From Microtetraspora glauca (GTDB taxonomy: Bacteria; Actinomycetota; Actinomycetes; Streptomycetales; Streptomycetaceae): 64,000 nt of DNA. How positions within the stretch are numbered: the stretch's first letter is position 1; every line of letters begins with the position of its first letter. The DNA is taken from contig JOFO01000018.1 in the NCBI GenBank assembly GCA_000721275.1, forward strand, positions 58,749-122,748, given 5' to 3'. The position numbers and the translations under genes were made by a program. The notes under the pieces were generated by a model. It had not been told where the DNA came from, did no database searches, and was given only the letters and a program-made list of their open reading frames with translations. Shown here piece after piece: positions 33,307 through 41,127 of the stretch.

Positions 33307-33357
33307 GCCCTCAGGACACCGCCGGACCACCCGGACGTGACACCTTCCGCTGTGACG

Positions 33358-33399
33358 CACAGCACAGCACAGCACCACACTGCACCACACAGCAGGGCG
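33358..33399. repeat. Short CACAGCA-type simple repeats
   Basis: This stretch repeats CACAGCA several times and then CACCACACTG/CACCACACAG variants. It lies upstream of the sigma gene and antitoxin and has an unusually strand-biased composition. It may be slippage-prone spacer only. Confidence 0.6.
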
Positions 33400-33437
33400 G
33401 GGCAGGGACGTGAGCCGCGCGACGGGTTCCCCGGCCC

Positions 33438-33453
33438 GGTAACACTTGTTACC
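33438..33453. promoter_or_regulatory. Antitoxin operator palindrome
   Basis: GGTAACACTTGTTACC has perfect 7-bp arms around CT and ends eight bases before the antitoxin start codon. It is AT-rich relative to its surroundings. Most likely bound by the ribbon-helix-helix antitoxin for autorepression. Confidence 0.75.
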
Positions 33454-33461
33454 ATCCGCGC

Positions 33462-33701
33462 ATGGGAAAGACACAGCTGGGCGCCCGCGTCGACGACGAC
33501 ATCGCCGAACTCGCCAGGGCCCGCGCGAAGGACCGCGGACTGAGCCTCGGCGACTACATCGCCTCCCTCGTGCGCGACGACGCCGACGGCATGCGCCGGC
33601 GCGGACTGGAGGCGGCGCGCCGCTTCCTCGACGAGCACCAGGCGCTCTTCGACGAGGCGGAGGACGAGGCGCGGCGTTCCACCGGGCCGCAGGCCGCCTG
33701 A
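33462..33701 (+). CDS. Ribbon-helix-helix antitoxin
   Basis: This 79-residue protein begins TQLGARVDDDIAELARARAKDRGLSLGDYIASLV, a ribbon-helix-helix fold with a short beta strand (QLGARV) and two helices. The charged C-terminal tail (FLDEHQALFDEAEDEARRS) would wrap the toxin. The toxin start overlaps its stop (TGATG). The palindrome just upstream fits autorepression. Such RHH antitoxins are commonly paired with Doc-like toxins in Streptomyces. Confidence 0.82.
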   Translation: MGKTQLGARVDDDIAELARARAKDRGLSLGDYIASLVRDDADGMRRRGLEAARRFLDEHQALFDEAEDEARRSTGPQAA

Positions 33702-34078
33702 TGGAACTCCACATCGACGTCCCCTGGATCCTCCAGGTCGCCGAACTCGCCGGCGCCGACGACCCGGCACCCGAGGACTACGGAGTCCCGGTCGCGGCCG
33801 TCGCCTGCCACCGCGCCGAGCTGCTGGACCAGCCCGTCTACGACGGCGTCTACGCGCGCGCCGCCGCCCTCGTCCACGTCCTCGGCCGCTGCCGCTGGCT
33901 GGACCGCTCCAACCTCGCCGTCGCCGCGGCGACCGGCGTCCTCTACCTGGAGGCGTCCGGCGTCAGGGTCCAGCCGACCCGCGAGGACGCCCTCGCCCTG
34001 CGCGACCTCCTCCGCGACCCGGCCTGCGGCGCCGCGGCCATCGCCGCCCTGCTGCGCACCTGGTCCCCGCGCGCCTGA
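33701..34078 (+). CDS. Fic/Doc-family toxin with degenerate catalytic motif
   Basis: This 125-residue protein resembles the small Doc toxins: ELHIDVPWILQVAELAG, LLDQPVYDGVYARAAALVHVLGR, then CRWLDRSNLAVAAATGVLYLEASGV. In active Fic/Doc proteins the corresponding loop is H-x-F-x-[D/E]-x-N-K-R, providing a catalytic His. Here it reads CRWLDRSNL, so His is replaced by Cys and the Asn-Lys-Arg is lost. It may be an inactive, DNA-binding co-repressor or a variant activity. The same form occurs in proteins I recall as Fic toxin components in Streptomyces, so it is probably fixed rather than a fresh mutation. Confidence 0.72.
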   Translation: MELHIDVPWILQVAELAGADDPAPEDYGVPVAAVACHRAELLDQPVYDGVYARAAALVHVLGRCRWLDRSNLAVAAATGVLYLEASGVRVQPTREDALALRDLLRDPACGAAAIAALLRTWSPRA

Positions 34079-34084
34079 CGGCGT

Positions 34085-35194
34085 TCAGAGGCGCTTGGCG
34101 CTGCGGAGGGCCTTCGCGTAGTAGCCGTTGCCGTCCAGGCGGGAGACCCCGCCGACGTCGCCGATGGTCGGGCCGTTCACCTCTTCGCGGCTGGAGACGA
34201 AGATCAGGTGCCCCTCGGTGTCGTGGCCGAGGACCATGCCGACGTGGTCGAGCCGCTGCCCGGTGCGCCCGTCGAGCTTGAAGAAGACGAGGTCGCCCGG
34301 CTGGAGCTGATCGATCGCGGTGGGCCGGTGCTGGGCCCCGACGCCCGTGAGGGGCAGCACGTCCGTACCCTCGCGGGAGCGCGCCATGCCGTTCGCGGTA
34401 CGCGGCAGACCGTCGCCCGACGTGTCCGAGGACATCAGCGGGTAGCGGGCGCGGTACCCCATCACCATGCGGATGAAGCCGGAGCAGTCCAGCGAACGGG
34501 CCCGCATGGCCTCCGGCGTGCCGACGGCGCCGTCGCGGAACGGGTACGGGACGCCCAGGAAGTCGTAGAAGTCCGACTGTTCGAGCCGCAGGTCGCCGCC
34601 CTCCGCGCCGGAGGTGTTCAGCGGGCCGAAGGCGGCGTCGCCGGCGATGACGAGACCCTGCGCGTCCTTGCGGGGCGCGGCGCCCGCGACGTACTGGAAG
34701 GCGACGGCGAACAGGTCGTCCTCGCGGCTCGTCGCGTACGCGGCGTACCACTCCTTGAACCACGCCGAGTTCTGCGCGTCCTTCGTCCAGCGCTTCGGCA
34801 TCAGGCGCACCCAGTCGGTCGTGGAGACCCTGGAGGCGGTCGACGCCGGCTCGGCGAAGGTGCGCGCCGGGCCCTTGAGGACGGCCGTCCGGGCGCCGTC
34901 CGTCAGCACCGCCCTGACCTGCCCGTCGGCGCCGCGGAGCACGCTCCGCGCCGGGTTCTCCAGCCGCGTCCAGCGCTCCTCGGCCGCGTCGGCGGACGTG
35001 CCGGCGGCCTTGGCGCGCGTCCCGTTCAGGACCCCGACGTCGCGGACCTCGGTGACGCCCCGGTCCTCCCGCGCGCGCAGCTCGACGGTGAGGTACCCGG
35101 AGGCGGCGACGAGCCCGAGGACGACGAGGCCCGAGAGGACGGGACGGGACCTCTTCCTCCCCGGCGTCCCCGGCTTCCCTGGCATCCCAGTCAT
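34085..35194 (-). CDS. NlpC/P60-like membrane-anchored cysteine peptidase of PGA locus
   Basis: This 369-residue protein has an N-terminal signal anchor (LSGLVVLGLVAASGYLTVEL) and an extracellular C-terminal NlpC/P60-like domain. The catalytic Cys is in RARSLDCSGFIRMVMGYR and His in GQRLDHVGMVLGHDTEG, with LQPGDLVFFKLDG between. These peptidases cut peptidoglycan stem peptides or gamma-glutamyl bonds. It is the last gene of the capB-capC minus-strand operon, so it may trim or release poly-gamma-glutamate, or open the wall for it. Start ATG with AGGAAG six bases upstream. Confidence 0.85.
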   Translation of the reverse strand: MTGMPGKPGTPGRKRSRPVLSGLVVLGLVAASGYLTVELRAREDRGVTEVRDVGVLNGTRAKAAGTSADAAEERWTRLENPARSVLRGADGQVRAVLTDGARTAVLKGPARTFAEPASTASRVSTTDWVRLMPKRWTKDAQNSAWFKEWYAAYATSREDDLFAVAFQYVAGAAPRKDAQGLVIAGDAAFGPLNTSGAEGGDLRLEQSDFYDFLGVPYPFRDGAVGTPEAMRARSLDCSGFIRMVMGYRARYPLMSSDTSGDGLPRTANGMARSREGTDVLPLTGVGAQHRPTAIDQLQPGDLVFFKLDGRTGQRLDHVGMVLGHDTEGHLIFVSSREEVNGPTIGDVGGVSRLDGNGYYAKALRSAKRL

Positions 35195-35222
35195 GGTTCT
35201 TCCTCTGTCTCTCGGGGCGGGT

Positions 35223-35705
35223 TCAGGCGGCGGGCATGACGCCGAGCAGCAGCCCGGCGGCGATGACGACGTAGGCGGTCAGCGAGACGGTGGCCGTGGC
35301 CAGCAGCGTCGGCCCCTTCGGCTGGCGGACCAGCTGGTAGGCGATGAGGCCGGGGACGATGAAGCCGAGCGTCTGGTTGCCGTACAGCAGCGGGAACTCG
35401 ATCGACAGCACGATCATCACCGTCGCCTGGAGCAGCACGCCCAGCAGCACGACCGCGGCGAAGAGCCGCTTGCCGTACAGGATCACCAGCCGCTGCATCA
35501 GCTTGGTGCCCGCGTACGTCAGGGCGGTGACGCCGACGACCATGGCGGCGCGCTGCAGGTCCTCGATGAGAGTCAGGGCGAGCCAGCCCGGGGTGATCAT
35601 CCCGCCGGGGGAGAGGTTGGTGGTCAGGTAGCACAGCAGGGAGAAGAGCAGCCCGATGGCGATGCCGAGGGCGGCCATCTCGGGGGTCAGGGCGGCGGTG
35701 GTCAA
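35223..35705 (-). CDS. capC: CapC/PgsC-like poly-gamma-glutamate synthase subunit
   Basis: This 160-residue membrane protein has about four to five helices and the family core TPEMAALGIAIGLLFSLLCYLTTNLSPGGMITPGWLALTL, then LILYGKRLFA-like VILYGKRLFAAVVLLGVLLQ. CapC is the membrane partner of CapB in poly-gamma-glutamate synthesis. I choose the TTG at 35705 because GGAG lies six bases before it and the family core begins a few residues after. The internal ATG at 35678 has no ribosome binding site. It lies 73 bases after capB and 28 before the peptidase gene. Confidence 0.88.
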   Translation of the reverse strand: MTTAALTPEMAALGIAIGLLFSLLCYLTTNLSPGGMITPGWLALTLIEDLQRAAMVVGVTALTYAGTKLMQRLVILYGKRLFAAVVLLGVLLQATVMIVLSIEFPLLYGNQTLGFIVPGLIAYQLVRQPKGPTLLATATVSLTAYVVIAAGLLLGVMPAA

Positions 35706-35778
35706 CGGGGGCTCCGGGAGCGTGGACGGGGAGGGAGGAGGGCGGGCGGGCGGCGGCGGGCGCGCCGCGGCGGGCGGT

Positions 35779-37299
35779 TCAGCCGCGGGCCGGCGGCAGG
35801 CCGTCACCACCGGCCGGACCGCCGAACCAGTCGGCCGACGGGGGGTTCCAGCCGGCCGGCGCGGGGGCGTCGACCGGCCGGAAGGACTCCGGCGGCTGCC
35901 CCGGCCGACCCGGTCGCACCGGCCACGTCGGCCGTTCCGGCCGCCCCGGCTCCGCGTGCTGCACGGGCTCCGCGTGCTGCCGCTCCGGGATCCGGAGGCG
36001 CGGGATCCGCAGCGTCTGCGAGGTCTCGTTCCCGTGCTCGTACGCCACGGATTCCGGGCGGCCGGTTCCGCGCGGCGGCTCGGGGGAGCCGGACGGCGCG
36101 GCGGTCCCGGCCGGGGTCTCGTCCGCCGGGAGCCCGGCCAGGTACTCCAGCAGCTCCTCGCCCTGGCCGTGGATGTTGCCGATGGCGACGAGCGAGGACC
36201 CGTCGGGCATCGCGGCCAGCATGGCGGGCATGAACTCCTCCGCCGGGCGCCGCTCGCCGCCCAGGTCGACCGCGCGGTCCCGCCACGCGGCGGGGATCGC
36301 GTCGATGGCGCTCTTGGCGGGGTGTCCGATGACGAAGACGTGGTCCGGCTTCAGGTCCGGGACGATCTCGCCCATCTGCCCGTTGCGCTCGACGCGGTCG
36401 GGCCGGCAGTTGACGACGACGTTCAGCGGGCGGCTGACGGCGCCGAGGTCGAGCAGCTGGTTGACGTTCATCAGCGTCGACTCGGGGTCGTTGGCCGCGA
36501 AGACGTTGGCGAACGCGAGGCGCTTGCCCTCCGGCGTCACGTACCGCTCCACGGAGAGGACCCCGGGGTCCGGCGGAGCGTCGTACATGCCCTGGAGCGC
36601 GACCTCCCGTTCGACGCCGAGGAGTTCGGCGACGGTGAGCGCGATGGCGACGTTCTCCTTGAAGGTGAACCAGCTGAAGCCGCGCAGCTCCGCGTCCGTG
36701 ACCGACTCGGGGTCGGCGTAGACGAGCCGGCAGTTCCGGGCGTCGGCCTCCTCCTGGAGGATGGCGAAACGTTCCTTCTCGGCGGTGACGCAGATGCCGT
36801 TCTCCGGCATCGAGCGGCACAGCGACCGGGCCACGTCGTCCAGCGTGGGGCCCATCTCGGCCAGGTGGTCCTCGCGCACGTTGCACAGCACGCCGATCGT
36901 GGAGCGGATCAGCTTGCTCTGATTGACCTCCTGGAGCGCCGGCATCACCGCCATGCACTCGATGACGAGCGCGTGCGGCCGGTAGGCGGCGGCCCGCCGC
37001 ACGATGCCGATCTGCTCCACCACGTTCGCGATGCCGAACTTCCGGTAGACCGGCTCCTCGGTCGCGTCGGGGTGGATGAACCGCGCGGCGGTGCCCGTGG
37101 TCTTGGCGACGGTCACGAGACCGCCGCCGCGCAGGGCGCCCGCGCACAGCCGGGTGATGGAGGACTTGCCGCGGATGCCGTTGACCAGCACCCGCGCCGG
37201 GATCGCGTGGAGGGCGGCGTAGTGCCTGCGCTGTTCCACGATGCCCGCGACCAGCAGGGACACGCTGCTGATCAGCAGCACGAAGTAGAGGTAGAGCAC
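35779..37299 (-). CDS. capB: CapB/PgsB-like poly-gamma-glutamate synthetase with long C-terminal tail
   Basis: This 506-residue protein has an N-terminal membrane helix (LYLYFVLLISSVSLLVAGIVE) and a Mur-ligase-like ATPase domain: PARVLVNGIRGKSSITRL (P-loop), TVAKTTGTAARFIHPDG-like, VNQSKLIRSTIGVLCNVREDHLAEMG and GNIHGQGEELLEYL. It adds Glu to a growing gamma-linked chain using ATP. Typical CapB is about 390-400 residues. Here about 115 extra residues form a Pro/Arg/Gly-rich tail containing a QHAEPV/QHAEPG repeat, unlike known CapB. GTG start 37299 with GGAAGGTGA before it, seven bases after the upstream gene. Confidence 0.9.
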   Translation of the reverse strand: MLYLYFVLLISSVSLLVAGIVEQRRHYAALHAIPARVLVNGIRGKSSITRLCAGALRGGGLVTVAKTTGTAARFIHPDATEEPVYRKFGIANVVEQIGIVRRAAAYRPHALVIECMAVMPALQEVNQSKLIRSTIGVLCNVREDHLAEMGPTLDDVARSLCRSMPENGICVTAEKERFAILQEEADARNCRLVYADPESVTDAELRGFSWFTFKENVAIALTVAELLGVEREVALQGMYDAPPDPGVLSVERYVTPEGKRLAFANVFAANDPESTLMNVNQLLDLGAVSRPLNVVVNCRPDRVERNGQMGEIVPDLKPDHVFVIGHPAKSAIDAIPAAWRDRAVDLGGERRPAEEFMPAMLAAMPDGSSLVAIGNIHGQGEELLEYLAGLPADETPAGTAAPSGSPEPPRGTGRPESVAYEHGNETSQTLRIPRLRIPERQHAEPVQHAEPGRPERPTWPVRPGRPGQPPESFRPVDAPAPAGWNPPSADWFGGPAGGDGLPPARG

Positions 37300-37306
37300 G
37301 GCCGGG

Positions 37307-39616
37307 TCACCTTCCGCCCGCGCCGGCGCCGGACGGGGCGTCCGGGGAACGGCGGGCCTGGTCGTGTCGATGGGCCTGCACCCGCTGGCGCAGGAGTTCG
37401 AGACTGCGGACGACGGCCCCGACCTCGTCCTGGTACCGCGGGTACAGCACGGTCCTGAGGTCGCCGTCCGCCAGCCGCTCGGCACTCCGCGCCAGCGCGC
37501 GCAGCGGCCGGACGACCACGAGGTGGATCCAGCCGAGGCAGAGCAGCGCGGCGGCCAGACCGAGCAGCCCGGCCAGGACGGCGCGGTCCTCGCGCTCGTA
37601 CGGGCTGATCTGGAACCCGGCGGCGTCCTGCCGGCTGACGACGGTCCACCCGATGTCGGCGGTGACGCCGCCGCCGGAGAACGGCGCGGCGGCGGCCACG
37701 GTGATCCCGTCGCCGTCCCGCAGCAGCAGCCCGTTCTCGACCGGGCCCGCGCCCACCCGGACGCCGGCCGCGCGCACGAGGTCCTTCAGCGCCTCGTCGG
37801 GCAGCTCCTCGAAGGCGCGGAAGCCGTCACTGGCGGCGATGGTCAGCCCGGCGGAGTCCACCACGCGGACCTCGCCCAGACCGGGCCGGACCAGCAGCGA
37901 GCTGAGGAACTCCACCCGGATCTCGCCGACCAGCGTCGTGCCGTCACCGCCGGGCAGCGGCGCCGACGCCTGGACGACCGGCTTCTTGCCGCCGTGCCCC
38001 GTCACCCGCACCGGCGGCGCGTCCGCGCCGCCGTCCCAGGCGTGCGGCTCGGCGCCCGCGCGGGCGGTGACCGAACCGTCGGCGGCGACCAGCGCGAGCG
38101 ACTGGTAGCGCGGGTGCGTGACCAGGGCCTCCGCCAGCAGCCGGTCCGCGGCGCCGCGGTCGGCGCTCCCGGTCAGCCGCGCGACGGAGACGAGGTCGGC
38201 GTGCGCCTCGTTGAGCGCCCGGCGCAGCCGGTCCGCGATCAGGTCGGTGCGCTCCCGCTGGTCGTTCACCATGGTCGCCGGCACGCTCACCGACCCGTCC
38301 GTACGGTTCAGCAGCAGGCCGACGGGCACGCACCAGAGCAGCAGCAGGACACCCGTCACCACGAGCGGCCCGCGCGCGCCGGTCCACACCTTGCGCGCGG
38401 CGACGCCGCCCTCGTCCTCGCCGTTCAGCCGGCGGCGCAGCCGCTCCAGCGCGACGCCGATCCGATGGGCCTCGCCCTGCCGCGGCACGGCGACCGGACG
38501 GGCCAGGTCCCCGCGGGCCAGCCGGCGCGACTCCAGGAACAGCCGGAGCAGAGGCCGCTGGACCGTGCTCCACAGCACGCCCGCCGCGATCATCCCCACG
38601 ACGAGCAGGGCGCCCGCCGCGACGAGGCCGAGGAGCCTGCGGTCCTGGCCCTCGGGCTGCTGCTCGACCACCGGCAGCAGCGCGACGACCGTCAGCCCGA
38701 GGCCCGCGGCGACGCTCTGCTTCTCCTCGGGGTCCGAGGAGGCCAGCGAGGCGTACCCGGCGGTGGCGACCCGCCCGTTGTACGCGCCGCCGAGCAGGGT
38801 GCCGCTGACCCCCGGGTAGCCGCGCGACCCTGGCTCGCGCGCCCGGACGGGATGCTCCTCGGTCCGCACGGCGGCCTGGTCGGCCAGGCGGGTCATCTGC
38901 CGGTGCAGGAACGCGAGCTCCTTGCGCTCCTGGTCGGAGTTGAGCGCCTCGGCCTGCTCGAACCCGGCGGTGGCCAGCACCTCGCCGTCCTCCGCCACCA
39001 CCGACATGCTGCGGAACGGACCGAGGCCGACGGCCGGCACGGACAGGCTGCTCGACGCGACCAGCAGCTGCTGCGGCCGGTCGGGCCAGTCCAGGACGGC
39101 CATCGTCATCAGCCGGACGTCACCCGTCTCCAGGCGCACCATCCGCGGCGTCAGCGCCCGCTCGCCGACCAGGACGTCCCGGTCCAGCCAGGCCAGCGGA
39201 ATCGTCTCGCCGCGAGCGGCGAGCACGTCCCCGCTCTCCAGGTCCACGACGGTGGTGCCCGTCCACTTCTGGTACGTCCGCCCCAGGTCCGACAGCACCC
39301 GCCCCGGCTTCACGGGCCGGCCGGCGTTCAGCGCGGCGGCGGTGCGCTCCAGGTCCGCGACCCGCTCGTCGATCGACGCGCGCAGGGCGATCGCGCCGTC
39401 CTCGGCGAAGTACCGCTGCGACGACAGCACCGCCTCCGGGACCACGGCCTCCTCGGAGGGCCCGAGGACCTTGGCCGTCAGCCCCGCCAGGGCGAGCAGC
39501 AGGACGCACAGGACGGCGATCGGCGGCCGGATGCCGCCGAGGAGCGGCATGTCCGCGCGCCTGCGGCTGCGCCGCCGCCCTCCGCGGACGGCGTACGCTG
39601 CGTTCTTCTCGGTCAC
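37307..39616 (-). CDS. Double dCache-HAMP membrane protein without output domain
   Basis: This 769-residue protein has two tandem sensor units. Unit one: TM helix (PPIAVLCVLLLALAGLTAKV), extracellular dCache-like region, TM (LLGLVAAGALLVVGMIAAGVLW), HAMP (RPLLRLFLESRRLARGDLARPV ... LERLRRRL). Unit two: TM (PLVVTGVLLLLWCVPVGLLL), sensor region, TM (VLAGLLGLAAALLCLGWIHLVVV), HAMP (RPLRALARSAERLADGDL ... SLELLRQRV). No kinase, cyclase or methyl-accepting domain follows. It lies seven bases upstream of capB in the same operon, so it may sense envelope state and act on the synthase. This architecture in a capsule locus is unusual to me. Confidence 0.75.
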   Translation of the reverse strand: MTEKNAAYAVRGGRRRSRRRADMPLLGGIRPPIAVLCVLLLALAGLTAKVLGPSEEAVVPEAVLSSQRYFAEDGAIALRASIDERVADLERTAAALNAGRPVKPGRVLSDLGRTYQKWTGTTVVDLESGDVLAARGETIPLAWLDRDVLVGERALTPRMVRLETGDVRLMTMAVLDWPDRPQQLLVASSSLSVPAVGLGPFRSMSVVAEDGEVLATAGFEQAEALNSDQERKELAFLHRQMTRLADQAAVRTEEHPVRAREPGSRGYPGVSGTLLGGAYNGRVATAGYASLASSDPEEKQSVAAGLGLTVVALLPVVEQQPEGQDRRLLGLVAAGALLVVGMIAAGVLWSTVQRPLLRLFLESRRLARGDLARPVAVPRQGEAHRIGVALERLRRRLNGEDEGGVAARKVWTGARGPLVVTGVLLLLWCVPVGLLLNRTDGSVSVPATMVNDQRERTDLIADRLRRALNEAHADLVSVARLTGSADRGAADRLLAEALVTHPRYQSLALVAADGSVTARAGAEPHAWDGGADAPPVRVTGHGGKKPVVQASAPLPGGDGTTLVGEIRVEFLSSLLVRPGLGEVRVVDSAGLTIAASDGFRAFEELPDEALKDLVRAAGVRVGAGPVENGLLLRDGDGITVAAAAPFSGGGVTADIGWTVVSRQDAAGFQISPYEREDRAVLAGLLGLAAALLCLGWIHLVVVRPLRALARSAERLADGDLRTVLYPRYQDEVGAVVRSLELLRQRVQAHRHDQARRSPDAPSGAGAGGR

Positions 39617-39819
39617 TGCGGCTTTCTTTCGTGGGTCTGGGGGGGCGCCGACGGGTGGCCCGGGCGAGGGCCGCGGGTCGGCGGGGCCGTGCGGGGCGAC
39701 GTGACGGGCCCGGGGGCGTGGTCAGAGGCGTGGCCAGGGGTGTGGCGCGGAGACGGGGACGTGCCGCCGGATGAGAGGCGCGCGGGCCGGCCACCCGCTT
39801 CCGCCCCCCGCCCGGCTCC

Positions 39820-39891
39820 GGTCAGGAGCCCGGCGAGGTCTGGGGCCGGGCGAGGTCAGAGGCCCAGCGCGGTCAGAGGCCCAGCGTGGTC
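39820..39891. repeat. Degenerate 17-bp tandem repeats
   Basis: About four copies occur, the last two nearly exact (GGTCAGAGGCCCAGCG at 39854 and 39871). They lie in the 296-bp gap between capA and the dCache-HAMP gene. Nothing else was seen there except GC-rich spacer; the promoter for the capB operon must be near its right side. Confidence 0.7.
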
Positions 39892-39912
39892 CGCCGGGCA
39901 CGGCTCACCCGG

Positions 39913-41127
39913 TCACTCCGTCAGGGACAGCTCGGCCGAGGACAGCTCGGTCAGACCGTCGCCGCCGGGAGCGCCCCGGTTGTAGAGGAAGCCCCGCGTC
40001 CGGTCGGCGGCGAGGCGGTAGCGGGCGAGCCGGTCGGCGGTCAGGTCGCCGGGGTGGTCGAGGGCCTGGCGTACGTCCACGAGCCGGTGGTCCTCGACGG
40101 CTCCGCGGGGCCGTCGCTCGCCGGGCTCCACCTCGGGAGGGACGTCGACGAGCGTGGTCCGGTAGCGGGCGGCGACGTCCCAGCCGTCGTCCGTCTCCCG
40201 GAACTCGAACCAGCCGATCACGCCCTCCTCGGTGAGACCGGTGGGCGTCGAGTGCCGGGCCACCTGGTTCCCGAGGCCGTACGCGACCCAGGTGCCGTTC
40301 AGCTTCTGGATCGGCTGCACCACGTGCGCGTGGTGGCCGATCACGAGGTCGATGCCGGTCTCGCGGGTCAGCCGTTCGGCGAGCTGCAGCTGGGGCGCGC
40401 TCGGCTCGTTGTAGTGCTCCAGGCCCCAGTGGACCGAGAGGATCACGACCTCGGCGCCCTGCTGCCGGGCCCGCTGCTCCGCCTTCTTGATCGCGTCGGT
40501 GCTGATCCGGTTGAACGCCCAGCGCTCCTTCGCGGGGGTCGGATTGAGGAACGACTCCCACGAGTAGGACAGGTGCGCCACCTTGACGCCCTTGACGTCC
40601 CGGATGGTGATCTTCTGGGCCTCGTCGGGGGTGCGGGCCGAGCCGGCGTGTCCGAGCCCGGCCGCGTCCATGGCGTCCAGGGTGCGCCGTACGGCCTTGA
40701 GACCGTGGTCGTACGTGTGGTTCGAGGCGGTGGAGCAGGTGTCGTACCCCACGTCCTTGAGCGCCGTGAGGATCTGCGGCGGGACCAGGAACTCGGGGTA
40801 GCCCTGGAAGGGCCCCTTGGGCCTGCCGACGGGGGTCTCCATGTGGCAGATGGCCAGGTCGGCTTTGCTGATCACGGGGCGTACACCGGCGAGCAAAGGC
40901 CCGAAGTCCAGTCCGGCGCTGCCCCCGCCGGTCTCCTCCGCGTCGGCGGCGGCCTGTTCGACGAGCTCCGGATGGATGAGAACATCTCCTGCGGCGGCGA
41001 CGGTGAAGGCTCGCCCGCCCGGCTTGACCTGCGGATTCGAGGGCCCCGCACAACCGGCCCCGAGAACGGCGAAGGCAGCGGTCGCCGCCAGCGCACGCCC
41101 TAGGGGAAGAGATCTGCTCGATGTCAC
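39913..41127 (-). CDS. capA: CapA-family poly-gamma-glutamate lipoprotein (metallophosphatase fold)
   Basis: This 404-residue protein has a lipoprotein signal (ATAAFAVLGAGC, Cys26) and the PGA_cap domain: FTVAAAGDVLIHPELVE, ADLAICHMETPVG, DTCSTASNHTYDHGL, VVILSVHWGLEHYNEPS and DLVIGHHAHVVQP. These are the metal-ligand blocks of the CapA calcineurin-like fold. CapA is needed for PGA assembly or surface attachment. I choose GTG 41127; TTG 41133 is an alternative. It lies 296 bases upstream of the rest of the cap operon on the same strand, so it may have its own transcript. Confidence 0.88.
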   Translation of the reverse strand: MTSSRSLPLGRALAATAAFAVLGAGCAGPSNPQVKPGGRAFTVAAAGDVLIHPELVEQAAADAEETGGGSAGLDFGPLLAGVRPVISKADLAICHMETPVGRPKGPFQGYPEFLVPPQILTALKDVGYDTCSTASNHTYDHGLKAVRRTLDAMDAAGLGHAGSARTPDEAQKITIRDVKGVKVAHLSYSWESFLNPTPAKERWAFNRISTDAIKKAEQRARQQGAEVVILSVHWGLEHYNEPSAPQLQLAERLTRETGIDLVIGHHAHVVQPIQKLNGTWVAYGLGNQVARHSTPTGLTEEGVIGWFEFRETDDGWDVAARYRTTLVDVPPEVEPGERRPRGAVEDHRLVDVRQALDHPGDLTADRLARYRLAADRTRGFLYNRGAPGGDGLTELSSAELSLTE

